Of a stretch of 64,000 nt of DNA, positions 26,231 through 35,913 are shown piece after piece. Origin of the DNA: an uncultured Porphyromonadaceae bacterium (GTDB taxonomy: Bacteria; Bacteroidota; Bacteroidia; Bacteroidales; Muribaculaceae); contig CABUVO010000023.1 of the NCBI GenBank assembly GCA_902495075.1, forward strand, positions 11,105 to 75,104, given 5' to 3'. The first letter of the stretch is position 1. Each line of letters begins with the position of its first letter. The position numbers were made by a program, and so were the translations under genes. The notes below the pieces were generated by a model. The model saw nothing but the letters and a program-made list of their open reading frames with translations. It did not search any database and was not told where the DNA came from.

Positions 26231-27568
26231 ATGGCTTCAAATACCGCTATGAAAACTCGCCTAATCGTAATGAACTTCCTGGAGTTCGCAGTGTGGGGTT
26301 GTTATCTCGTTTCGATGGGTATATACCTTGGTTCAGTAGGATTGGGTGACCACATCTTTTGGTTTTATACCGCCCAAGGACTCGTCTCCCTTTTCATGCC
26401 AGCTCTTATAGGCATTGTTGCAGACAAATGGATACCCGCACAAAAAATGTTAAGCCTGTGCCATGGCATAGCCGGTATCTTCATGATACTCGCCGGATGG
26501 TATTGCTGGCAAAGCAATGGAAATGTAAACTTTGGAACTCTCTTTACTTTCTACACGCTTTCAATCGCATTTTTCATGCCCACTATCGGGCTTGCAAATT
26601 CTGTTGCATTCAATGCTCTCAATAAAGCCGGGCTCGACACAGTAACTGCTTTCCCTCCGATTCGCGTCTTCGGCACAATCGGTTTTATTTGTGCGGAATT
26701 GTTCGTCAACTTCACAAATTTTCAATCAACATACGCTCAGTTCGTATCTTCAGGAGTGGTCAGCCTGATTCTTATGATCTACGCCTTGACAATGCCCAAC
26801 TGTCCTGTGAATCCATCGTCCGGCTCTTCTTTGACAGAAACACTCGGTCTCTCCGCTTTCAAACTTTTCAAACGCCGCACAATGGCTGTGTTCTTCATAT
26901 TTTCAATGCTTCTTGGTGTTTGTCTTCAGGTCACCAACAGCTACGGCACAATGTTCATTGATTCATTCCAAAACATTGCTGAATATGCCGAAACATGGGG
27001 TGCAAAGAATGCGACAGCACTGACAGCCATCTCCCAAGCAAGCGAAGCTTTATGCATACTTCTGATACCATTCTGTCTAAAACGATTCGGTATAAAAGGA
27101 GTAATGTTAATGGCTATGCTGGCATGGGTCTTCAGATTCGGGTTCTTCGGTATTGGAGACACAGGCTCCGGACTTGTATGGATAATCCTCTCATGTATAG
27201 TCTATGGCGTAGCATTCGACTTCTTCAACGTTGCCGGCGGTCTATTCGTAGATCAACAGACAGATAAGAAAATTCGTTCAAGTGCACAAGGATTATTCAT
27301 GATAATGACAAACGGCATCGGTGCAAGTGTCGGAACATTCCTCGCCGGAACCCTTGTAGTAAACAAACATGTTGATATGTCAGGTATGACTTCAGCTGCA
27401 GAAAATCTTTCAGGATGGCAGCATTCCTGGTTCATATTCGCGGCATATGCACTGGTGATAAGCATTCTTTTCATATTTATTTTCAAGGCTCCCAAACACC
27501 CTGAGAACATAAATATCGACAAAGCTATCGACATGGGTGGCGAAAATCCGGATGGAATGACAGAATAA
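26231..27568 (+). CDS. NupG-like nucleoside:H+ symporter (MFS)
   Basis: 445 residues with about 12 transmembrane helices. NFLEFAVWGCYLVSMGIYL at the start, FFMPTIGLANSVAFNAL (about 125-141), FPPIRVFGTIGFI (about 152-164) and the late DFFNVAGGLFVDQQT are characteristic of the nucleoside:H+ symporter family (NupG/XapB). It imports nucleosides across the inner membrane. I chose ATG 26231 because the frame upstream runs into the repeat element; the longer frame would begin with a TTG inside the element's arm. The gene is followed 27 bp later by rsmE and may be co-transcribed with it. Confidence 0.92.
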   Translation: MASNTAMKTRLIVMNFLEFAVWGCYLVSMGIYLGSVGLGDHIFWFYTAQGLVSLFMPALIGIVADKWIPAQKMLSLCHGIAGIFMILAGWYCWQSNGNVNFGTLFTFYTLSIAFFMPTIGLANSVAFNALNKAGLDTVTAFPPIRVFGTIGFICAELFVNFTNFQSTYAQFVSSGVVSLILMIYALTMPNCPVNPSSGSSLTETLGLSAFKLFKRRTMAVFFIFSMLLGVCLQVTNSYGTMFIDSFQNIAEYAETWGAKNATALTAISQASEALCILLIPFCLKRFGIKGVMLMAMLAWVFRFGFFGIGDTGSGLVWIILSCIVYGVAFDFFNVAGGLFVDQQTDKKIRSSAQGLFMIMTNGIGASVGTFLAGTLVVNKHVDMSGMTSAAENLSGWQHSWFIFAAYALVISILFIFIFKAPKHPENINIDKAIDMGGENPDGMTE

Positions 27569-27595
27569 CCCTGTAAAGAATATAACACATCCTCT

Positions 27596-28324
27596 ATGAT
27601 TCGTTTCTATGCCCCCGATATTGAAACTGACTACTCTCTGCCGGAGATGGAGTCAGGTCATTGCTGCAGAGTGCTGAGAATGAAAGAGGGGGATACAATC
27701 CATGCAGTGGATGGCAAAGGCTTTGCTTATGAATGCATCATAACCGATGCGAATCCAAAGAAAACTGAGCTCGACATAATTTCACGCTCAGAAGAAAAAC
27801 GTCATTGGAAACCTCAGATTACGCTTGCAGTAGCTCCAACCAAAAACATCGACAGAATGGAGTGGCTGCTTGAGAAAGCAGTAGAAATCGGTATTGACAG
27901 AATCATATTCCTAAAATGCGCAAGAAGCGAAAGGAAAGATGTCAAGACTGATCGCCTCAACAAGATACTTGTTTCAGCCATGAAACAGAGCATGAAAGCA
28001 ACACTGCCGGAATTCTGCGGCATGAAGACATTTAAGGAATTCATCAAGGATCTCAGCACAAACAAAGACCAGGGCATAAAAATCATGGGATACTGTTCGG
28101 AAGAATTCCCAAGAAAGGAACTTGTCAATGTCTATGAGGCTGGAAAGAATGTCACTTTGCTGATTGGTCCGGAGGGTGACTTTTCTCCGGAGGAAGTTGA
28201 TCTGTCTGTCAAGGCAGGATTCATACCAGCCACATTCGGCAATACCCGTTTACGCACCGAAACGGCTGCACTTTATGCCCTCGCTGCAATACATGTTATA
28301 AACGACTTAAGAATAAATAACTGA
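27596..28324 (+). CDS. rsmE: 16S rRNA (uracil(1498)-N(3))-methyltransferase
   Basis: 242 residues. An N-terminal PUA-like barrel (1-70) precedes a SPOUT methyltransferase domain with the knot signatures LLIGPEGDFSPEEV (about 183-196) and FGNTRLRTETAALYALAAI (about 214-232). It methylates U1498 in the decoding centre of 16S rRNA using S-adenosylmethionine. Normal length. kdsA follows after 3 bp, so the two are almost certainly in one operon. Confidence 0.95.
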   Translation: MIRFYAPDIETDYSLPEMESGHCCRVLRMKEGDTIHAVDGKGFAYECIITDANPKKTELDIISRSEEKRHWKPQITLAVAPTKNIDRMEWLLEKAVEIGIDRIIFLKCARSERKDVKTDRLNKILVSAMKQSMKATLPEFCGMKTFKEFIKDLSTNKDQGIKIMGYCSEEFPRKELVNVYEAGKNVTLLIGPEGDFSPEEVDLSVKAGFIPATFGNTRLRTETAALYALAAIHVINDLRINN

Positions 28325-28327
28325 ATA

Positions 28328-29158
28328 ATGACAGACAACATAATAGAATATATAAATTCAAGTGCCATCGGCAATTTCTTTCTTCTTGCCGGTCCTTGCG
28401 TGATTGAAGGTGAGGAAATGGCTCTTGACATAGCTGAGAAACTTCTTAAGATAACCTCCGATCTGGATATTCCATATATCTTTAAAGGGAGTTATCGAAA
28501 AGCCAATCGCAGCCGTCTGGATTCCTTCACCGGAATAGGAGACGAAAAAGCACTCAAGATATTGAGAAAAGTAAAGGAAACATTCCAAATTCCGGTAGTA
28601 ACCGACATTCATTCTGCCGAAGAAGCCCCGATGGCAGCTGAATATGTAGACATACTCCAAATTCCGGCATTCCTATGTCGACAGACTGAACTGCTCGTGG
28701 CGGCGGCTAAAACCGGCAAGATGGTAAACATAAAAAAAGGACAGTTCCTTGCTCCCTCTTCAATGCGTTTCGCGTGCGAGAAAGTACGCGAGTCAGGCAA
28801 TAACAAGATTGCTGTCACCGAACGTGGCTCATTCTTCGGCTATGGAGACCTTGTGGTAGATATGCGCGGAATTCCGGTGATGAAAAAAGAATGTGAATGC
28901 CCGGTGATAATGGACATAACACATTCCCTTCAGCAGCCCAATGGAGCCGACGGTGTCAGCGGTGGTCTTCCTCAATTGATCTCCACAATTGCGAAGTCAG
29001 GACTGGCTGCCGGTGCAGACGGAATATTTATGGAAACTCATCAGAATCCTGCCATTGCCAAAAGTGATGGCGCGAATATGCTCCCTCTCGACCAAGCCGC
29101 CGGACTCTTGAAGAATCTCACTACCCTTCGCATTGCGCTTAATGATATGAACATATAA
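28328..29158 (+). CDS. kdsA: 3-deoxy-8-phosphooctulonate synthase
   Basis: 276 residues, a DAHP-synthase-like TIM barrel. FLLAGPCVIEGEE near the N-terminus, FKGSYRKANRSRLDSFTG, VTDIHSAEEA, FLCRQTELLVAAAKTG, NIKKGQFLAP and DITHSLQQPNG are all KdsA motifs. It condenses phosphoenolpyruvate with arabinose-5-phosphate to give Kdo-8-phosphate for lipid A and LPS core. An Asn (KANRS) rather than Cys pattern early on fits the metal-independent type, but this needs an alignment. Directly behind rsmE. Confidence 0.97.
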   Translation: MTDNIIEYINSSAIGNFFLLAGPCVIEGEEMALDIAEKLLKITSDLDIPYIFKGSYRKANRSRLDSFTGIGDEKALKILRKVKETFQIPVVTDIHSAEEAPMAAEYVDILQIPAFLCRQTELLVAAAKTGKMVNIKKGQFLAPSSMRFACEKVRESGNNKIAVTERGSFFGYGDLVVDMRGIPVMKKECECPVIMDITHSLQQPNGADGVSGGLPQLISTIAKSGLAAGADGIFMETHQNPAIAKSDGANMLPLDQAAGLLKNLTTLRIALNDMNI

Positions 29159-29186
29159 TTCCAACAACGATATAATTCACAGCTAA

Positions 29187-30737
29187 ATGAAAATAAAAGT
29201 ATTGCTTTTAAGTCTGACACTTTTTGCCTGTGCAGGTGCGAGTGCTCAGCAGATCAGCCCTATTACCAAAGCCGTGTTACGCGGATATCAGGAAATCCTG
29301 AATGAGAATCCCAAAGATTACAGCACACTGTATCAGCGTGCAACTCAGTATTACAATCTTTCAATGTATGATGAAGCACTCGTGGATATTGTCAAGGCTC
29401 TCGAATACACTCCGGAAAAGGAGAAAGTTCTCAGAACGGATGAATACTCAATGCTTGCCGACATCTACATTCAGACGAAAGAATATGACAAGGCTCTCAC
29501 AGCCATAAATAATGCCCTGGCGCTTTCACCCCAGGACTATGCGTTGCTTTATAAGAAAGGAAACATTGCCCTTTACCTTAATTGTCCGGATGACGCTTAT
29601 CAGTCATTTGCCTCTATGCAGCGTCTTAAAAGCCGCAGCCAGGAAGCATTCTTCGGAATGGCGAGAGCGGATATTATGATGAATAAGACCGAGGAGGCAA
29701 AAGAACTTATTAAACAAGCTGAAAATGCGGATCCCAGCAGTTATCTTACCTATTGCCGAATCGGTGAACTTTATGAAGACATGCATGAAGATGAGAACGC
29801 AGCGGCAAACTATCTGAGCGCGTTCAGCCTTGCCGACGGCAAATCAAGTCGTCCTCTCGAATCTCTCATCCACCTTGCCGACAAAAATTATCCTGCAGTT
29901 GAGACTGCAATACAATACGCAGTGTCTCGCACTTCAAATACTGACCCCTTGTTTTTCCTGCAGGCAAGTATTGCTTTCAATAGTGGGAACTACAGACAGG
30001 CGTATGATGGTTTTACAAAACTGTTGCAATCCAAAGAAGGGCAGATAGCATCTGTTTATGCCAACATGGCTAAATGCTGCATCGCTCTTGATAAGATTGC
30101 TGAAGCTACAACTAATGCAAGCCTTGCGGTGCTTAAAGAAAACAGTGTCTCGACGCAGATTGTTAAAGCCGAGGCAGAATTAGCTGCCGGCAACGCAGCT
30201 GCTGCCCTTCTTGCTGCAACCAAAGCTTTGCACATCGATGCATATTCAACCAAAGCCCTCATCCAGTCTGCCCTCGCCAACATTGCATTGGGAGATGCCA
30301 AGGCAGCAATGCAGAATCTAAACGAAGTTGTCATGATTGATCCGGCTGACCTTCATGCTCAGATGATAAAAGCATATGTCAACTTCAACATGCTCGATAA
30401 TGCAAAAGAGGCTATTCTCGAATATGGAAGAATAGGCAATACCCTCGATCCTGAGACATTCAACGACATCACATATAAGGCACTTGCTCAATGTCTCGCC
30501 GGCAAGAAACTTGATGCAGATGAAACCATGAAATGCGCCCTTCTTAATAAAGAAGATAAAACTAAAGATGATTACTATATGGCAGCAGTCTATTATGCGC
30601 AAACAGGCGACCTGGTAAAGGGAAAAGAGATGATTGACAAAGCTATCAGTCTTGGCTATCAGAATCTCTACAACCTTTATTCAAATAAGACCATAAACCT
30701 TAACATAGCACCATTGCGTCATCTTCTTCAGAGATGA
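29187..30737 (+). CDS. Secreted tetratricopeptide-repeat protein
   Basis: 516 residues with a signal peptide (about 1-21, cut after SAQ-like GASA). The rest is almost wholly helical with roughly ten TPR units (for example YSTLYQRATQYYNLSMYDEA, YALLYKKGNIALYLNCPDDA). Periplasmic or membrane-associated scaffold; such proteins are common in Bacteroidales and no enzymatic motif is present. It follows kdsA by 28 bp on the same strand and may belong to its operon. A second secreted TPR protein is at 50995, with a different repeat set. Confidence 0.87.
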   Translation: MKIKVLLLSLTLFACAGASAQQISPITKAVLRGYQEILNENPKDYSTLYQRATQYYNLSMYDEALVDIVKALEYTPEKEKVLRTDEYSMLADIYIQTKEYDKALTAINNALALSPQDYALLYKKGNIALYLNCPDDAYQSFASMQRLKSRSQEAFFGMARADIMMNKTEEAKELIKQAENADPSSYLTYCRIGELYEDMHEDENAAANYLSAFSLADGKSSRPLESLIHLADKNYPAVETAIQYAVSRTSNTDPLFFLQASIAFNSGNYRQAYDGFTKLLQSKEGQIASVYANMAKCCIALDKIAEATTNASLAVLKENSVSTQIVKAEAELAAGNAAAALLAATKALHIDAYSTKALIQSALANIALGDAKAAMQNLNEVVMIDPADLHAQMIKAYVNFNMLDNAKEAILEYGRIGNTLDPETFNDITYKALAQCLAGKKLDADETMKCALLNKEDKTKDDYYMAAVYYAQTGDLVKGKEMIDKAISLGYQNLYNLYSNKTINLNIAPLRHLLQR

Positions 30738-30840
30738 CGCAAAATAATTTTCCAAAGACCGTCAGGCAAATGGAAAATATGATTCTGCCGTATTACCCGA
30801 TCATATTCAAACCCTAAAAATCTCAAAATAACTTAACCAA

Positions 30841-32424
30841 ATGAAAACGATGAAAAACGTTGCCGCACTTATGTCGCTCGGCATAATTGCATCAGCAAAT
30901 GCTTCCGAAGCGCCTAAAAAAGAAAAACGCACTTCAGATCCATCTCGCCCGAATGTCTTGATAATTTATGCCGATGACCTCGGTTATGGAGACTTGCAGT
31001 GTTATGGTGCAAAAAATGTTGAGACACCCAATGTAAACCGTCTGGCAAACAATGGCATCCGTTTCACAAACGCATATGCCACAGCAGCGACAAGCACACC
31101 TTCTCGCTACGCTATGCTCACGGGTCATTACAGCTGGCGACGTCCCGATACTGACATAGCCCCCGGTGATGCCGGAATGATAATCCGACCGGAGCAATAC
31201 ACTATGGCTGACATGTTTAAATCCGCAGGATATGCCACATGCGCAATCGGCAAATGGCATCTCGGACTTGGTGACAAAACAGGAACACAAGACTGGAATG
31301 CACAGCTACCCGCTGCCCTCGGGGACATAGGTTTCGATTACTCATATATTATGGCTGCGACCGCCGACCGCGTGCCTTGCGTATTCATAGAAAACGGTCA
31401 TGTGGCAAACTATGACCCGTCAGCTCCAATCGAAGTCAGCTATAAGGAGAACTTCCCCGGTGAACCCACCGGTAAAAGCAATCCGGAACTACTTTACAAT
31501 CTCAAACCGACTTTCGGTCACGATATGTCGATTGTTAACGGAATTTCTCGCATAGGTTATATGAAAGGAGGCGGCAAAGCTCTTTGGAAAGATGAAAACA
31601 TTGCTGATTCAATAACCTCACATGCAATCCGTTTTATCAAAGAGAATGGTAATGAACCATTCTTCATGTATTTTGCCACGAATGATGTTCATGTGCCTCG
31701 CTTCCCTCACGATAGATTCCGCGGCAAGAATAAGATGGGACTTCGTGGAGACGCAATCGCACAGTTCGACTGGAGTGTCGGTCAACTGCTCAAGACACTT
31801 GAAGACATGAAGATCCTTGACAATACTATCATCATAGTTTCAAGCGACAACGGTCCCGTGCTCAACGACGGATACGACGATCATGCAGAGGAACTCCTCA
31901 ACGGACATTCCCCAACAGGCGAACTTAGAGGATCGAAATATAGTCTCTACGAAGGAGGAACCCGCGTACCAGTAATCGTACACTGGCCTGCAGGCAACCT
32001 TACCAAAGGGGAAAACGCAACAGTCCTCTCCCAGATTGACCTTGTGGCATCTTTCGCCGGATTCCTTGGTGTGCAGATGCCCAAAGGAAGCGCACCCGAC
32101 TCTTTCAACCGCATGGACAACTGGCTTGGACGCGACATGACAAACCGCCCTTGGGTTGTGCAGCAGGGTTATGACCACACTCTCGCTCTCCGTGTGCCGC
32201 AATGGAAATATGTTGAAGCCAGCACATTCCCCAAAATGAAGCCACGTGGTGCATACGTTGAAACCGGATGCGCACCTGTACAGCAGCTTTTCGACATGAG
32301 CAAAGTATATGAAGATAAAAATGTGGCCAATTCCCATCCGGAAGAAGTAGGCAAGCTGCATCTCCTTCTTGAGACAATTCGCAAGGGAAATTACAACGAA
32401 CTTCCCGCAAACGAAATGCCTTAA
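30841..32424 (+). CDS. Arylsulfatase-type sulfatase (S1 family, serine-type), secreted
   Basis: 527 residues. Signal peptide about 1-22. YADDLGYGD (43-51) supplies the metal-binding Asp pair, and S85-T-P-S-R89 is the formylglycine signature with Ser in place of Cys, the form matured by anaerobic sulfatase-maturating radical-SAM enzymes. GKWHLG and SSDNGP are further sulfatase motifs. It would remove sulfate esters from host or dietary glycans (or a smaller substrate) in the periplasm. No maturase gene or SusC/D pair is in the window. Upstream of it, 103 bp separate it from the TPR gene. Confidence 0.93.
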   Translation: MKTMKNVAALMSLGIIASANASEAPKKEKRTSDPSRPNVLIIYADDLGYGDLQCYGAKNVETPNVNRLANNGIRFTNAYATAATSTPSRYAMLTGHYSWRRPDTDIAPGDAGMIIRPEQYTMADMFKSAGYATCAIGKWHLGLGDKTGTQDWNAQLPAALGDIGFDYSYIMAATADRVPCVFIENGHVANYDPSAPIEVSYKENFPGEPTGKSNPELLYNLKPTFGHDMSIVNGISRIGYMKGGGKALWKDENIADSITSHAIRFIKENGNEPFFMYFATNDVHVPRFPHDRFRGKNKMGLRGDAIAQFDWSVGQLLKTLEDMKILDNTIIIVSSDNGPVLNDGYDDHAEELLNGHSPTGELRGSKYSLYEGGTRVPVIVHWPAGNLTKGENATVLSQIDLVASFAGFLGVQMPKGSAPDSFNRMDNWLGRDMTNRPWVVQQGYDHTLALRVPQWKYVEASTFPKMKPRGAYVETGCAPVQQLFDMSKVYEDKNVANSHPEEVGKLHLLLETIRKGNYNELPANEMP

Positions 32425-32505
32425 AAATCCCAAGGCAAATGCTAATGCATTAAATAACACCACACTTATTTTTTATTAAAGAATTTTAACATTTCCACAA
32501 TATAG

Positions 32506-32538
32506 AATTTGCACATGCCCAAAAGGTGTGTGCAAATT
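32506..32538 (+). terminator. Hairpin after the sulfatase gene, possible terminator
   Basis: A 10-bp stem (32506-32515 with 32529-32538, AATTTGCACA and its complement), but only GTTTATAT follows, so the T-run is weak. Confidence 0.45.
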
Positions 32539-32652
32539 GTTTATATACATGTTGTAAAACATAAAAACTCCATAAAGCTCCTTATAGTATAGAGTTATGA
32601 CTAATATTTTCAATGATTCGTCAAAACAAAATAAAAAAAGTTGTTAAATAAT

Positions 32653-32683
32653 TGGGATTTAGGAGCAATTTTGATTATCTTTG
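32653..32683 (+). promoter_or_regulatory. Promoter of ndk
   Basis: TTG (32653-32655) and TATCTTTG (32676-32683) with 20 bp between. A protein start at 32681 would lie in the promoter, so translation starts at 32729. Confidence 0.78.
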
Positions 32684-32728
32684 AATCGTAAGAAGTTGAA
32701 AATCTTAAAATTTGTAAACAACAAAAAC

Positions 32729-33193
32729 ATGGAACAGACACTTGTAATCCTCAAACCATCTGCAATTGAACGTAATCTTATCGGTGAAGTTATCAGCAGA
32801 ATCGAGAAAAGAGGATTAATAATATGCGGAATGAAAATGATTCAGCTTGACGAGGCTATTCTTCGCGAACATTATGCACATCTCGTTGATAAACCTTTCT
32901 TCCCATCAATAGTCGCTTCCATGACTGCATCTCCAGTAATCGTCATGTGTCTTAAAGGCGTTGATGTTGTAAGTGTTTTCCGCGAGATGACAGGTGTTAC
33001 AAATGGTCGTAAGGCAGCCCCAGGCACACTTCGCGGCGACTTCTGCATGAGCGGTCAGATGAATATAGTTCACGCAAGCGACAGCGTTGAAAACGCAAAA
33101 ATTGAACTCGCACGCTTCTTTAAACCAGAAGAGATTTTCGACTACACACCGGGAAACATTAGTTTCATTTATGGTGACGACGAACTAAATTAA
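32729..33193 (+). CDS. ndk: Nucleoside diphosphate kinase
   Basis: 154 residues. EQTLVILKPSAIERNLIGEV is the typical NDK N-terminus, and the catalytic His is in NIVHASDSVENA near residue 112. The enzyme balances (d)NTP pools by moving a phosphate from ATP through phospho-His. The start at 32729 is chosen because the upstream extension overlaps the promoter and has no family resemblance. The M23 endopeptidase gene follows 54 bp later on the same strand. Confidence 0.96.
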   Translation: MEQTLVILKPSAIERNLIGEVISRIEKRGLIICGMKMIQLDEAILREHYAHLVDKPFFPSIVASMTASPVIVMCLKGVDVVSVFREMTGVTNGRKAAPGTLRGDFCMSGQMNIVHASDSVENAKIELARFFKPEEIFDYTPGNISFIYGDDELN

Positions 33194-33247
33194 TAACACA
33201 TAAAACTCTCTTTTCGAAGACCTGTCTCCTCGAAGCGAATAACAGAA

Positions 33248-34189
33248 ATGATTAGATTTAGAAACATATTTGGTGCTGCTCTGTTAATGGCAATAACCGC
33301 TACCGGAGTGTCTGCACAAAAAATTGTATCGAAAGCTGCCCATTCCGACATGCACAAGCAGCTTCTCGCGAATCAGGCTAAAAATAAAGATCAGATACGC
33401 CTGGTTGAAAAAAATACATTCATAGACCTTATCGATGACCTCGAACCGGAACTTGACATATATACTGAAGGCTGGAACAGCAAAGCTGTGAATCCTTTCA
33501 AGGAAGCTGATGTTCCCAATTCAAAAGTTATTGATGTGACAGGCTATTTCATGCCAGTTCCAGGCAGAGTAACATCAAATTACGGTTATCGTGCAAAATT
33601 CGGAAGAATGCACAAAGGAATCGATCTTGCTATCCGCAGCAATGATACAATCTATGCCGCTTTTGATGGAAAAGTCAGACTTACTGCATATGAAGCAAGA
33701 GGATACGGAAATTATGTGATCCTCCGTCACCCTAATGGTCTTGAAACCGTTTATGGTCACCTTAATAAACATCTTGTAAAACCCAATCAGACCGTAAAAG
33801 CAGGAGAACCTATAGGTCTTGGGGGAAGTACAGGCCGAAGCACCGGACCTCATCTGCATTTCGAAACACGTTTCATGGGATATGCAATCAATCCTTCGGC
33901 AATATTCGACTTTGCAAACCACACAACCCATACCGATACGTATACATTCTCTAAATCAACATATACCAAACCGAGAAATTTCGCACCTTCGAAAAATCTC
34001 GCAAGGGCTGAAAAAGAGAATCCCTATAAGAAAGGTAATGACTCAAAAACAACCTATACTGTCAAAAGAGGCGACACACTCTCTTCCATAGCTCGCTCTT
34101 ATGGTATGTCTGCTACTACGCTGAGAAAAATCAATAGACTCGCAAGTTCCGACAAGATACAGGCAGGTCAGGTTTTGAAATTGAAATAA
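33248..34189 (+). CDS. M23 peptidase with C-terminal LysM, secreted
   Basis: 313 residues. Signal peptide about 1-24. The M23/LytM zinc-endopeptidase domain (about 95-215) has the ligands in HKGIDLAI and HLHFETR, so it appears catalytically intact. The C-terminal LysM (about 267-313; YTVKRGDTLSSIARSYGM) binds peptidoglycan. It probably cuts peptide cross-links in the cell wall during growth or division, as in NlpD/MepM-like enzymes. The upstream neighbour is ndk with a 54-bp gap. Confidence 0.93.
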   Translation: MIRFRNIFGAALLMAITATGVSAQKIVSKAAHSDMHKQLLANQAKNKDQIRLVEKNTFIDLIDDLEPELDIYTEGWNSKAVNPFKEADVPNSKVIDVTGYFMPVPGRVTSNYGYRAKFGRMHKGIDLAIRSNDTIYAAFDGKVRLTAYEARGYGNYVILRHPNGLETVYGHLNKHLVKPNQTVKAGEPIGLGGSTGRSTGPHLHFETRFMGYAINPSAIFDFANHTTHTDTYTFSKSTYTKPRNFAPSKNLARAEKENPYKKGNDSKTTYTVKRGDTLSSIARSYGMSATTLRKINRLASSDKIQAGQVLKLK

Positions 34190-34213
34190 TTGTTTCATAA
34201 TAGTGTTTTACAT

Positions 34214-34221
34214 TAATTTTG
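34214..34221 (+). promoter_or_regulatory. Promoter -7 element of the second YbdG-like channel gene, with leader hairpin
   Basis: TAATTTTG matches the consensus; ATTG about 21 bp upstream may serve as -33. The leader of about 118 nt includes a small hairpin (ACGGGA 34233-34238 with TCCCGT 34255-34260). No T-run follows the hairpin. Confidence 0.6.
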
Positions 34222-34345
34222 CATAAATTCTGACGGGATGGCAAGTGATTGTCGTCCCGTAATATTTATTACCCATGCTGTATCAGCCAAAGGCAAATGA
34301 ATTAATCTCGGAATTTGAACTTTTACATTGACCACGTTGTATTAA

Positions 34346-35902
34346 ATGCATAACCATATTGCATTTGACACACGTATGATTTCAATATTAACACCACCTG
34401 CCACTCCCGCAGCCGATCCCAATATGGCTGATGCGATTGGGCTGCATCTCTCCTCCACAACTGAAGAAAGCACATACTTCATTGCACGAATATTGATGAA
34501 ATGTGTGTATTGGTTTCTCGATCTTTTTGGATTTGAACATCATTCAAATCTTTTTCTCCTTCTATATGCCATTCTCGTGTTTTTAGTGGCTTGGGGAATC
34601 GGAATGCTTGTAAAATGGCTGATGGTATATATCCTCAATAAAATCGGTCCACACGTAAAAAATGATTTTTATCAATATCTCGTTGATCATCATTTCTTCA
34701 CAAAAGTTTGCAGCATTATTCCTCCGATAATATTTCTTATACTGATTCAGTTTACCCTCAACGGCAAAGAATCATTGGCATTATGGCTCACAAGAATAAC
34801 ATGGATATATATAGTTTTCGTGTTATGCAGAACATTCACGACACTCGCAGATGTAGTATGGACGCACATCAATAACCGCGCTAACAAACGCCATCTGCCT
34901 CTAAATGGAGTTGTGCAACTCATAAAACTGATAATGTGGATTATCGGCGTAATCATCGTATTCGGAATATTGTTCAATCGTTCCCCCGCATCAATGCTCG
35001 CCGGCTTGGGAGCATTCTCGGCAGTGCTGATGCTGGTGTTTAAAGATAATATTCTGGGTGTGGTTGCAGGAGTGCAGCTTGCAGAAAATGATTCTCTTCA
35101 TGTTGGCGACTGGATTGTGCCCAATGGTTCCGATGCAAACGGCACCGTTGTGGAAGTTGGTCTGACTGCAATAAAAATCGAAAACTGGGATAAGACAATT
35201 TCTACCATTCCTCCTTATAACCTTATCAGCAGTGGCTTCAAAAGCTATCGTAATATGCAGCAGAGTCATACGAGACGTATCCAGAGATGCTACATGATAG
35301 ATGCAGACAGCGTTGTAGCCACAGATGATGCCATGCTTGCTGAGTTCACGCAGATTCCTTTACTTAAGGAATGGATTGAGAAGAAAATTGAGCAACGAAA
35401 TGCCGGCAAAGTTGAAGATGTCAGCAACAGTGCAGGGCTTGCCGACGGCTCCATCGACACCAATCTTGGCATCATGAGAGCATACGTCAAGATTTATCTT
35501 GACAACAATCCTTCAATAAGCCATGACGACGACTGCTTCGTAAATACCCTTGCCCAAACAGCTGCCGGAATACCATTGCAAGTGTATTGTTTCACGTCTA
35601 CCTCAGCCTGGATACCGTATGAAGGAATTCAGTCAACAGTATTTGAGCACATCGCAGTTATGCTATATCGTTTCCATCTCTACACATTTGAGAATCCCTC
35701 AGGCAGAGACACCATTGTCGACGGGTATCTCAGTCCTGGGAAAGATCCTGAATACATCTGGGGACTGCCTTATCCGTTCTTTACAGACAGCGGCACACCC
35801 GGAAGACCGGGCATGCCGCCAAAAGGGTTATATCCTGGAGCAAACCTCTATTGCGGACCTGTGCCAGCACCTGAGCCGCAGACTGCTCCTCAAAAATCTT
35901 AA
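34346..35902 (+). CDS. MscS-family mechanosensitive channel (YbdG-like), second copy
   Basis: 518 residues. Several N-terminal membrane helices (first near 70-95) lead into the pore helix FGILFNRSPASMLAGLGAF and LVFKDNILGVVAGVQLA, then VGDWIVPNGSDANGTVVEVG and IPPYNLISSGFKSYRN, the same order as in the channel at 13519. It is longer than that copy by about 120 residues, owing to an N-terminal extension and a Gly/Pro-rich C-terminal tail (about 470-518). It should relieve osmotic stress. ATG 34346 is the first in the frame, but an internal start (M15 or M31) is possible. Confidence 0.9.
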   Translation: MHNHIAFDTRMISILTPPATPAADPNMADAIGLHLSSTTEESTYFIARILMKCVYWFLDLFGFEHHSNLFLLLYAILVFLVAWGIGMLVKWLMVYILNKIGPHVKNDFYQYLVDHHFFTKVCSIIPPIIFLILIQFTLNGKESLALWLTRITWIYIVFVLCRTFTTLADVVWTHINNRANKRHLPLNGVVQLIKLIMWIIGVIIVFGILFNRSPASMLAGLGAFSAVLMLVFKDNILGVVAGVQLAENDSLHVGDWIVPNGSDANGTVVEVGLTAIKIENWDKTISTIPPYNLISSGFKSYRNMQQSHTRRIQRCYMIDADSVVATDDAMLAEFTQIPLLKEWIEKKIEQRNAGKVEDVSNSAGLADGSIDTNLGIMRAYVKIYLDNNPSISHDDDCFVNTLAQTAAGIPLQVYCFTSTSAWIPYEGIQSTVFEHIAVMLYRFHLYTFENPSGRDTIVDGYLSPGKDPEYIWGLPYPFFTDSGTPGRPGMPPKGLYPGANLYCGPVPAPEPQTAPQKS

Positions 35903-35913
35903 AAACGGTTTAA

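Noticed and set aside
31840..32463. A 207-codon minus-strand open frame opposite the sulfatase
   Set aside because: Antisense shadow of an obvious sulfatase gene; no motifs, no promoter.
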